Positions 1 through 5,118 of a stretch of DNA of 5,118 nt are shown piece after piece. The translations under genes were made by a program, and so were the position numbers. This DNA comes from Sphingomonadaceae bacterium (GTDB lineage Bacteria > Pseudomonadota > Alphaproteobacteria > Sphingomonadales > Sphingomonadaceae). The stretch is from the NCBI GenBank assembly GCA_014380205.1, contig JACMKH010000142.1, positions 1 to 5,118 on the forward strand. The letters are read 5' to 3'. Each line of letters starts with the position of its first letter. Positions within the stretch are counted from its first letter, which is position 1. Under the pieces are notes generated by a model. That model saw nothing but the letters and a program-made list of their open reading frames with translations, searched no databases and had not been told where the DNA came from.

Positions 1-491
1 CAAACCAGCCCCCCGAGCCCGATCCACGCCCCCGCGCGCCCCGCGAGCGAGCCTAGCGCCCAGCCCGCGATCGGCAGCGCCGCGCACAGAACGAGCGCGC
101 CGATCACCAGAAAGAAGGGCATCGCGCAGGTGATCGCGGCGTGCCACGACCATCGCCAGGTCGTCCGCAGCACGCCCGCGAACAGCGCCTCGAGCGATCC
201 GGCGAGGCTGGTCCAGATCAGCCGGCCCGGCGTGCGCGCCCCGGTCGCGCGCACGATGTCGTCCCAGCACAAGAGGCGGTAGCGCGTCTCGACGCGCGCG
301 CCCTCGATCGTCGCGTCGACCCGCCATTCGAGCATATGCGGTCCCGGCCGCTCGATCGGCCCGACCTCGATGCGATGCCCCGAGACGGCCGCCTGCTTGG
401 CCGCCTCATCGCGATACTTGAAGAAATAGATCTTGCACCGCCGCGGGTCGTAGCCGGGGACGTAGCAGACCAGACGGCGGGAGACGGTCAC
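1..491 (-). CDS. Partial paralog of the adjacent membrane hydrolase-like protein (N-terminal 163 codons, 3' end off the window)
   Basis: This reading frame opens at GTG (491-489) and stays open to the window edge, so only the first 163 residues are visible. It begins MTVSRRLVCYVPGYDPRR and aligns almost without gaps to the start of the neighbouring 394-residue protein. I hand-counted about 94 identities in 144 positions (about 65%), including YRDEAAKQAAVSGH, EWRV-ATIEG, VETRYRLL-WDDIVRA and LPIAGW. A hydrophobic stretch from about residue 120 onward matches the membrane hairpin of the other copy, but carries about six extra residues between its two halves. The catalytic half would lie beyond position 1, so activity cannot be judged. 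GTG is chosen because the upstream gene's TGA lies in the same frame only two codons before it. No strong ribosome site is visible, so translation is probably coupled to the upstream gene. The function is not recognised. Confidence 0.85.
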   Translation of the reverse strand, partial: MTVSRRLVCYVPGYDPRRCKIYFFKYRDEAAKQAAVSGHRIEVGPIERPGPHMLEWRVDATIEGARVETRYRLLCWDDIVRATGARTPGRLIWTSLAGSLEALFAGVLRTTWRWSWHAAITCAMPFFLVIGALVLCAALPIAGWALGSLAGRAGAWIGLGGLV

Positions 492-497
492 CTGAAA

Positions 498-1682
498 TCA
501 CCGCACATGCTTCATCGCCCTGCTCCTCAGCCGCGTGAAGTCGCGCACCGAGCGGCGCTCGCGGTAGCGGTCGGCGAGCGTGCTCGGCCCTGCGGTGATC
601 GCGAAATAGTCGTAATCGGCTGGCGCGACGCTCGCGCGCATGTACTGGAAGTGGAGCGCGGTCCAGTCGCGCGCCTTCTTGTCGTAAAGCTGGGGCGCCA
701 TCGTCTCGTGGAATTTCGCATTGAGGAGCTTGGGGTTGGCCCGGTCGATCCGCCGGTCGCCGAGCGCGGTGTAAGGATCGACCAGCGCGAAGCACGCGCC
801 GTCGGGCGGGGCCGAGAAATCGACCCAGTCGATGTCGTCGCTGGTCGCCACCGCCGCGATCTCGCCGCGAAACCGCTCGGCTCCCGGAAAGAAGGCGAGC
901 CAGCAATTGGTCTGGCCGAGCGTGAGCAGCGACAGCCGCGCCGGCGAGCACGCCGCGGCGGCGAGGCTGCGCGCGACGATCGCCACAGCGATCGTCGATC
1001 CGACGCTGTGCCCCGCGACGAGCACCTCGTCGCATGAGGGATCGGCGAGCGCCTCGGCGACGAGCCCGGCGAATTCCTCGCGCCGCGCCTCGAGCGCGGG
1101 GAGCCGTCCTTGCGAATCCATCGCCAAAATGTCGATGATCCGCCCCAGCCACGAGAGGCTGAACGCCTTGTCGAGCCGCCACGCGATCCACAGCGCCCCG
1201 ATCGCCGCGACGAGCCCCGCGCCAAACCCGATCCAGCCGCCCAGCCCCCAGCCCGCGATCGGCAGCAGCGCGCACAGCAGCAACAGCCCGCACAGAACGA
1301 AATAGGGCATCGAGCAGCCCACCGCGGCGGGCCACGACCAGTGATAGGTCTTGCGCAGCACCCCCCCGAACAACGCATGCCCCGATCCGCCGATGATCGC
1401 GCGGACGAGCGAAAGCGGCGTGCGCGGCCAGTTGGCGCGGACGATGTCGTCCCACCACAGCAGCCGGTAGCGCGTCTCGACCGTTTCGCCCTCGATCGTC
1501 GCGCTTACCCGCCATTCGGCGACATGCGGCGAGGTGCGCTCGATCGAGCCGACCTCGATCGCGTGTCCCGACACCGCCGCCTGCTTCGCCGCCTCGTCGC
1601 GGTACATCGCGTGATAGAAAGTCGGCCGGCGCGGGTCGCACCCCGGCGCGTAGAGCACGATACGCCGCCGCACGCGGCTCAT
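498..1682 (-). CDS. Membrane-anchored serine hydrolase / lipase-like protein of unknown function (394 aa)
   Basis: The product has three visible parts. Residues 1-110 form a soluble N-terminal domain. Residues about 122-168 are strongly hydrophobic (VLCGLLLLCALLPIAGW and what follows) and look like a two-helix membrane hairpin. Residues about 185-394 resemble an alpha/beta-hydrolase core. The motif DEVLVAGHSVGS (218-229) is a GxSxG nucleophile elbow with Ser226 as candidate nucleophile. It is followed by a strand, LSLLTLGQ (250-257), and an acidic DDIDWVDF-APPD segment (282-294), an order like that of class 3 lipases. His325 and His344 are candidate catalytic histidines; the acid and histidine assignments are guesses. 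There is no signal peptide. The ATG overlaps the stop of the methyltransferase gene (ATGA), which supports the start and translational coupling. A diverged second copy follows 6 nt after the stop. The substrate is unknown; acylglycerol, ester or phospholipid hydrolysis at the inner membrane is only a family-level inference. Confidence 0.85.
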   Translation of the reverse strand: MSRVRRRIVLYAPGCDPRRPTFYHAMYRDEAAKQAAVSGHAIEVGSIERTSPHVAEWRVSATIEGETVETRYRLLWWDDIVRANWPRTPLSLVRAIIGGSGHALFGGVLRKTYHWSWPAAVGCSMPYFVLCGLLLLCALLPIAGWGLGGWIGFGAGLVAAIGALWIAWRLDKAFSLSWLGRIIDILAMDSQGRLPALEARREEFAGLVAEALADPSCDEVLVAGHSVGSTIAVAIVARSLAAAACSPARLSLLTLGQTNCWLAFFPGAERFRGEIAAVATSDDIDWVDFSAPPDGACFALVDPYTALGDRRIDRANPKLLNAKFHETMAPQLYDKKARDWTALHFQYMRASVAPADYDYFAITAGPSTLADRYRERRSVRDFTRLRSRAMKHVR

Positions 1683-2482
1683 TGCGCGCGTCTCTGGTTG
1701 AGGACCTCATAGGCCATCACTGCCGCCGCGACCGCCGCGTTGAGGCTGTCGGCCTTGCCGAGCATCGGAATCTTGACGAGAAGATCGCATTCCTTCTCAT
1801 ATTCGGCCGGCAACCCCTTGGCTTCGTTGCCGATGAGCAGGAAGGTCGGCGTCTCGTAGCGCGCCGTCTGATAGTCGAGGTTCGCGTTGAGGCTGGTCCC
1901 GACGAGCTGCCCCGGCCCCGCGCGCAGCCATGCGATGAACGCGTCCCAGCGCATGTGCGCGATCTTCTGCGTGAACAGCGCCCCCATCGACGCGCGCACC
2001 GCCTCGACTGACCAAGGGTCGACGCAGTCGTCGACGAGGATCAGCCCGCCCGCTCCCACCGCGTCCCCCGTCCGCAGCATCGTTCCGAGATTGCCCGGAT
2101 CGCGCAGCGCCTGGGCGACGATCCAGATGGGCGCGCTCTCCCGCTCGATCGCTTCGCCTTCGGCGCCGCGCTCGCGATAGACGCCGATCACGGTCTGCGG
2201 ATTGTCCTTGCCAGAGAGCTTGGCGAGGATCGCGGGGGTCGTCTCGATCGCCTCGCCGCCCGCCGCCTCGGTCGCCTCGATCAGCCGCGCGATCCGCGCC
2301 TGCGCGCCCGCCTCGCCACAGTAGAAGATGTGCTCGGGCAGCACGCCGGCCTCCTCGGCCTCGGTCAGGATGCGCAGCCCCTCGGCGAGGAATCGCCCTT
2401 CGCGCCGCCGGTGCTTCTTGTCGCGCAGCAGCCGGACGCGCTTGATCAGCGGGTTCGAAAAGGCGGTGATCGCTCGGGGCAG
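1679..2482 (-). CDS. TrmH/SpoU-family RNA 2'-O-ribose methyltransferase, probable CTG start (267 aa)
   Basis: This is an S-adenosylmethionine-dependent SPOUT methyltransferase, expected to methylate the 2'-OH of a ribose in rRNA or tRNA. Counting from CTG at 2482, residues 1-100 are the substrate-binding part, with the family pattern ITAFSNPLIKRVRLLRDKK, then GRFLAEGLRIL. The catalytic domain carries motif 1 (LRDPGNLGTMLRTGDAVGA, N131 and R137), motif 2 (IGNEAKGLP, about 217-225) and motif 3 (KIPMLGKADSLNAAVAAA, about 237-254). Together these motifs form the knotted cofactor site. No ATG, GTG or TTG lies in this frame between the upstream stop and GTG at 2344, and starting at 2344 would remove the conserved N-terminal pattern. 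CTG at 2482-2480 sits 9 nt after GGAGAGG and 4 nt after the HPr stop. The target nucleotide cannot be told from the sequence. The gene ends in an ATGA overlap with the next one. Confidence 0.88.
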   Translation of the reverse strand: MPRAITAFSNPLIKRVRLLRDKKHRRREGRFLAEGLRILTEAEEAGVLPEHIFYCGEAGAQARIARLIEATEAAGGEAIETTPAILAKLSGKDNPQTVIGVYRERGAEGEAIERESAPIWIVAQALRDPGNLGTMLRTGDAVGAGGLILVDDCVDPWSVEAVRASMGALFTQKIAHMRWDAFIAWLRAGPGQLVGTSLNANLDYQTARYETPTFLLIGNEAKGLPAEYEKECDLLVKIPMLGKADSLNAAVAAAVMAYEVLNQRRAQ

Positions 2483-2486
2483 GGGG

Positions 2487-2759
2487 TCAGTCCTCTCCGA
2501 ACCGGGCCTCGACCAGCGCCACGAGCCGCTCGACCGCCTCGACCGCGCCCTCGCCCTTCGCGCTGATCGTGATCGCGTCGCCCTTGGCCGCGCCGAGCAT
2601 CATCAGGTCGAGGATCGACGAGCCGTCGACCTCGCGCCCCTCGCGCGTCACCTCGACGTCGATGCCGAGCTCGGCGACCATCGTCACGAACCGGCTGGAT
2701 GCGCGCGCGTGGAGCCCACGCTGGTTGACGATGGTGACGGTCCGTTCCGCCCTGCTCAC
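2487..2759 (-). CDS. ptsH: HPr-family phosphocarrier protein (90 aa)
   Basis: This small cytoplasmic phosphocarrier takes phosphate from enzyme I (or EI-Ntr) and passes it to EIIA. The sequence shows VNQRGLHARASSRFV with the phosphorylatable His17 in the GLHAR motif. The second conserved site, DGSSILDLMMLGAAKG (45-60), places Ser48 at the position that HPr kinase modifies in other HPr proteins. The C-terminal helix is EGAVEAVERLVALVEARFGED. The length is normal for the family. The GTG start at 2759-2757 overlaps the EIIA stop (GTGA), giving MSRAERTVTIVNQ; a longer frame running up to 3062 is only an extension through the EIIA gene. With EIIA but no sugar permease subunits beside it, this is probably a regulatory PTS, as in other alphaproteobacteria. 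Whether it should be called HPr or NPr cannot be settled from the sequence alone. Confidence 0.93.
   Translation of the reverse strand: MSRAERTVTIVNQRGLHARASSRFVTMVAELGIDVEVTREGREVDGSSILDLMMLGAAKGDAITISAKGEGAVEAVERLVALVEARFGED
2492..2498 (-). promoter_or_regulatory. Ribosome binding site for the methyltransferase gene (GGAGAGG)
   Basis: The minus strand reads GGAGAGG here, inside the last codons of the HPr gene, with 9 nt between it and the CTG at 2482. It is the best Shine-Dalgarno match at any junction in the window and supports initiation at CTG rather than at GTG 2344. The nearby ATC at 2470 is 21 nt away, too far to fit well. Confidence 0.6.
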
Positions 2760-3160
2760 GCAGCCTGGCCCAGGATCTCCGAGGCGACCGAGATATATTT
2801 GCGCCCCGCCTCGCCCGCCGCGGCGACAGCCTCGCGCACGCTCATCGACTTGCGCGCGCTCGCCAGCCGGATCAGCATCGGCAGGTTCACCCCCGCGATC
2901 ACCTCGATATGATCGGGCTCCATCAGCGAGATCGAGAGGTTCGAGGGCGTTCCGCCGAACAGGTCGGTGAGGATGATCACGCCGTTCTCGCCGTCGACCT
3001 CGGCGACCAGCCCGGCGATCTCGGCGCGGCGCGCCTCCATGTCGTCCTCGGGCCCGATGCACACCGTGCCGATCCGCGGCTGCGGGCCGACGACATGCTC
3101 CATCGCGGTCACGAACTCCTCGGCCAGCCGGCCATGCGTCACCAGCACCAACCCGATCAT
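2756..3160 (-). CDS. manX: PTS EIIA component, mannose (EIIA-Man) family (134 aa)
   Basis: This is a single-domain EIIA of the mannose/fructose/sorbose family. It accepts phosphate from HPr on a histidine. The N terminus MIGLVLVTHGRLAEEF places the active-site His at residue 9 in the THG motif. VIILTDLFGGTPSNLS (61-76) is the second hallmark loop, with Asp66 next to the active site. The length (134 aa) matches a stand-alone EIIA domain, without the EIIB domain that is fused in enterobacterial ManX. No EIIB, EIIC or EIID genes are nearby, so a regulatory output is more likely than sugar uptake; this is inference. The ATG at 3160 lies 4 nt after the RapZ stop and has AGGTGA upstream. The last codon overlaps the HPr start. 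The symbol follows usage in rhizobia. Confidence 0.93.
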   Translation of the reverse strand: MIGLVLVTHGRLAEEFVTAMEHVVGPQPRIGTVCIGPEDDMEARRAEIAGLVAEVDGENGVIILTDLFGGTPSNLSISLMEPDHIEVIAGVNLPMLIRLASARKSMSVREAVAAAGEAGRKYISVASEILGQAA

Positions 3161-3164
3161 TCAG

Positions 3165-3170
3165 TCACCT
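3165..3170 (-). promoter_or_regulatory. Ribosome binding site for the EIIA gene (AGGTGA)
   Basis: The minus strand reads AGGTGA here, 4 nt before the EIIA ATG. It contains the TGA stop of the RapZ gene, so termination on rapZ and initiation on the EIIA gene take place at nearly the same spot. Confidence 0.5.
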
Positions 3171-4094
3171 GCGCACTTGTTCGTGGGTCATCGGCGCGCC
3201 CTCCACGGCGTCGCGTGGGGGGCTGGCCAGATCGCGGTGCGCGACCGTGGGGGAAAATCCCTCGGCGCGCAACCGTGCCGCGACCCTTTCGGCGACATGG
3301 ACCGAGCGGTGCCGCCCGCCGGTGCAGCCGAACGCGACCGTGACATAGGATTTGCCCTCGGCCTGATAGCGCGGGAGCAACAGCGCGATCAGCCCCTCGA
3401 TCCGCTCGAGCGCCTCGGCATAGGCGGGATCCTCGGCGATATAAGCGCCCACCGGGGCGTCCATCCCCGTGAGCGGCTTGAGCGCCTCGTGCCAGTGCGG
3501 ATTCCTCAGGAAGCGCATGTCGAACACCAGATCGGCGTTGCGCGGCATTCCCCGCGCATAGCCGAACGACATCAGCAAGATCGTCGTGAGGTCGGCGGCA
3601 CCGCCCGCGAAGCGCACGCGCAGTTCGTGCTGGAGCGCGCCGGGCCCGCTGTCGGTGGTGTCGATCAGGTGATCGGCCCAGCGCCTGAGCGGAACCAGCA
3701 TCTCGCGCTCGCGGTGGATGCCCTGCGCGGCGGGTCGGTCGAGCGCGAGCGGGTGACGCCGCCGCGTCTCCGAGAAGCGCCGCTCGAGCTCGGCGTCGCC
3801 GCAATCGAGGAACAGCGTCTCGATGTGAAGGCCCTGCGTCTCGTTGAGCCGCTTGATCCGCTCGACGATCGCGCGCGCGCTGAACCCGCGCGTGCGGCTG
3901 TCGATCCCGATCGCGAGCGAGCGCTCGCCCCTGCCCGGCGCGGGGGCCTCGAACAGCCGCTCGAACAGGCTCAGCGGGAGATTGTCGACGGTCTCCCAGC
4001 CCATGTCCTCGAACGTGCGGAGCGCGGTCGACTTGCCCGCGCCCGACATGCCCGTGACGAGCAAGGTGCGGTGGCGGGGCTGGGAATCGGTCAT
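3165..4094 (-). CDS. rapZ: RapZ (YvcJ/YhbJ) family nucleotide-binding protein (309 aa)
   Basis: RapZ proteins have an N-terminal P-loop domain and a C-terminal domain. In E. coli RapZ is an RNase adapter that controls glucosamine-6-phosphate synthase through small RNAs; that circuit is not known to hold in alphaproteobacteria, so the role here is open. Visible motifs are the Walker A GMSGAGKS (15-22), ETVDNLP (34-40), the IGIDSRTRGF segment (62-71), FLDCGDAELERRFSETRRRHPL (95-116), SFGYARGMPRNADLVFDMRFLRNPHW (176-201) and the C-terminal signature VAFGCTGGRHRSVHVAERV (253-271). The length is slightly above the E. coli protein, with a short extra tail. The ATG overlaps the histidine kinase stop (ATGA), and there is no clear ribosome site, which suggests coupled translation. 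Its position before EIIA and HPr matches the usual linkage of this family with regulatory PTS genes. Confidence 0.95.
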   Translation of the reverse strand: MTDSQPRHRTLLVTGMSGAGKSTALRTFEDMGWETVDNLPLSLFERLFEAPAPGRGERSLAIGIDSRTRGFSARAIVERIKRLNETQGLHIETLFLDCGDAELERRFSETRRRHPLALDRPAAQGIHREREMLVPLRRWADHLIDTTDSGPGALQHELRVRFAGGAADLTTILLMSFGYARGMPRNADLVFDMRFLRNPHWHEALKPLTGMDAPVGAYIAEDPAYAEALERIEGLIALLLPRYQAEGKSYVTVAFGCTGGRHRSVHVAERVAARLRAEGFSPTVAHRDLASPPRDAVEGAPMTHEQVRR

Positions 4095-5118
4095 TGCGGC
4101 GCCATCGGCAGGGTGATCACAAAGCGCGCGCCGAACAGCGAATCGTCGCGGTCCTCGACGCGGATCGCGCCATCATGCCCCTCGACGATCGCCTTGGCGA
4201 TAGCGAGCCCGAGCCCCGAATGCTGGCCGAAGCCTTCGCCGCCGGGGCGCACGCTGTGGAAGCGGTGGAAGATCTCCTCGCGCTGCTCGGGCGGAACGCC
4301 GGGCCCCTCGTCGTCGATCCGCACGATAACATGCTCGCCGTCCGAGGTCGCGTCGACGCGCACCAGCCCACCCTGGCGCGAGAAAGAGACCGCGTTGTCG
4401 AGCATGTTCTCGATCACGCGCGCGAGCCGGAAATCGTCGCCGAGCACGATCGCGCTGCCGCTCCGGGGGCGCGCGAAGGCGATGCACACCGATCCGTCGC
4501 GGTTGCGCGCGTCGCGCGCGGCGACGATCGATCCGATCAGCTCGCCCATGTCGATCGGCTCGAAGCTCATCCGCGAAAGCTCGGCGTCGACGCGCGAGGC
4601 TTCCGAGATTTCGGTGATCAGCAGGTCGAGCCGCCGCGCGTCCTGCTGGACGACGTCGAGCAATTGGCGCTGCAGCGCGGGGTCGTCGACGCGCTTGAGG
4701 CTGTCGACTGCCGAATGGAGCGAGGCGAGCGGGTTCTTGAGCTCGTGCGCGACGTCGGCCGCGAACGCCTCGCCCGCGTCGATCCGCTGGCGCAGCGCCT
4801 GGCTCATGTCCGACACCGCGCGCGCGAGCGTGCCGATCTCGTCGCGCCGCGAGGGGAGGCGGGGAACGCGCACCTCGCGCGCTCTGCCAAGCCGGACACG
4901 ATGCGCGGCAATCGCGATCCGGCGCAGCGGGCGGACGATGGTCCGCGCCAGGAACAGCGACAGGAATATCGACAGGATCGCCACCATCCCCAGCGCCAGC
5001 CCGAGCGAGCGGCGCTGCTTGCGCACGGTGCGGGTGAAGTCGCGATCATTGTCGGTGACGAACAAGGTCGAGCCATCGCCGAGCGGCGCGGCGGCGGAGA
5101 ACACCGGGGTCAGCTCGG
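4091..5118 (-). CDS. chvG: ChvG/ExoS-type sensor histidine kinase, N-terminal part missing at window edge
   Basis: The visible 341 codons run to the window edge with no start needed: the frame stays open above the GTG at 5104, so the gene is truncated by the window. Counting from 5104, residues 1-30 are the end of the periplasmic sensor region, about 34-53 are a membrane helix (LGLALGMVAILSIFLSLFLA), and about 54-107 form a HAMP linker. The dimerisation and phosphoacceptor helix FAADVAHELKNPLASL follows, with His120 as the phosphorylated residue. The ATPase domain shows the N box (IENMLDNAVSF), G1 (DDEGPGVPPE), F box (IFHRFHSVRP) and G2 (GQHSGLGLAIAKAI). The FxxDVAHELKNPL-SL-SAV block and the FG-HSGLGL form are typical of ChvG, which pairs with the regulator ChvI in acid and envelope responses. 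ChvI would be expected upstream, beyond 5118. The stop overlaps the RapZ start. Confidence 0.92.
   Translation of the reverse strand, partial: ELTPVFSAAAPLGDGSTLFVTDNDRDFTRTVRKQRRSLGLALGMVAILSIFLSLFLARTIVRPLRRIAIAAHRVRLGRAREVRVPRLPSRRDEIGTLARAVSDMSQALRQRIDAGEAFAADVAHELKNPLASLHSAVDSLKRVDDPALQRQLLDVVQQDARRLDLLITEISEASRVDAELSRMSFEPIDMGELIGSIVAARDARNRDGSVCIAFARPRSGSAIVLGDDFRLARVIENMLDNAVSFSRQGGLVRVDATSDGEHVIVRIDDEGPGVPPEQREEIFHRFHSVRPGGEGFGQHSGLGLAIAKAIVEGHDGAIRVEDRDDSLFGARFVITLPMAPQ

Larger units (their letters stand above)
1..1682 (-). repeat. Tandem gene duplication (two paralogous hydrolase-like genes head to tail)
   Basis: The two genes starting at 1682 and 491 are direct tandem paralogs, offset by 1188 bp over their aligned N-terminal regions (about 1206-1682 against 1-491). 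Similarity is clear at both protein and DNA level, for example around 381-418 versus 1569-1606. Identity is only about 65% in protein, so the duplication is old and both copies have remained open frames under constraint, rather than being a recent repeat or assembly artefact. The 3' extent of the second copy is outside the window. Confidence 0.85.

Noticed and set aside
984..1010. Perfect 7-bp inverted repeat CACAGCG / CGCTGTG with a 13-nt loop
   Set aside because: It lies inside the codons of the GHSVG motif and what follows, has no T-run and is far from any gene end, so it is most likely a coding coincidence in GC-rich DNA.
141..1037. A 298-codon plus-strand open frame
   Set aside because: It crosses the junction between the two minus-strand paralogs, is dominated by Arg, Ala and Pro, and has no recognisable domain. 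It is an antisense shadow.
406..1710. A 434-codon minus-strand open frame covering the hydrolase gene in another frame
   Set aside because: It is longer than the real gene but its product is Arg/Ala/Gly-rich with no motif, as expected for an antiphase frame in very GC-rich coding DNA; the overlapping frame has a GHSVG motif, a membrane hairpin and a paralog.
1679..2344. Methyltransferase starting at GTG 2344 (221 residues)
   Set aside because: It would lose the conserved N-terminal substrate-binding pattern encoded just upstream, and would leave a 142-nt gap in an otherwise gapless operon.
2487..3062. HPr as a 191-residue protein with a long N-terminal extension
   Set aside because: The extra 101 residues are the EIIA gene read out of frame; GTG at 2759 gives a normal 90-residue HPr and a GTGA overlap.
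3864..3895. Alternating CGCG runs resembling a simple repeat or structured site
   Set aside because: The run is in-frame coding sequence of the RapZ protein (around the SARAIVERI segment) and similar runs occur throughout the window because of high GC.

Overview
The window is a tightly packed, GC-rich stretch with every convincing gene on the minus strand. Gene order and protein motifs point to an alphaproteobacterium, most likely a sphingomonad. That placement is an inference from the ChvG-RapZ-EIIA(Man)-HPr neighbourhood and from recalled family sequence, not from any search.

In transcription order (high to low coordinates) the genes are: the 3' part of a ChvG-type sensor histidine kinase (4091-5118, cut by the window edge); a RapZ-family P-loop protein (3165-4094); a mannose-family PTS EIIA (2756-3160); HPr (2487-2759); a TrmH/SpoU-type RNA 2'-O-methyltransferase (1679-2482, apparently starting at CTG); a membrane-anchored GHSVG serine-hydrolase-like protein (498-1682); and a second copy of that last protein, cut by the other window edge (1-491). 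Junctions are ATGA or GTGA overlaps, or gaps of 4 to 6 nt. There is no intergenic space for an internal promoter or terminator, so the window reads as one polycistronic unit whose promoter lies beyond position 5118. No RNA gene, mobile element, CRISPR array or origin was seen.

The first four genes form the regulatory PTS and envelope-stress module typical of alphaproteobacteria. ChvG would sense the envelope or acidity and signal to ChvI (not in the window). HPr and EIIA would form a phosphorelay that regulates rather than transports sugar, since no EIIB or EIIC is present here. RapZ is a nucleotide- and RNA-linked regulator. The HPr kinase gene commonly found between chvG and the PTS genes is absent from this position.

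The least understood part is the downstream end. It holds two tandem paralogs, about 65% identical over the visible overlap by hand count. Each has an N-terminal domain and a hydrophobic hairpin, and the complete copy carries a lipase-like core with a GHSVG nucleophile elbow. No characterised function is recognised for them.
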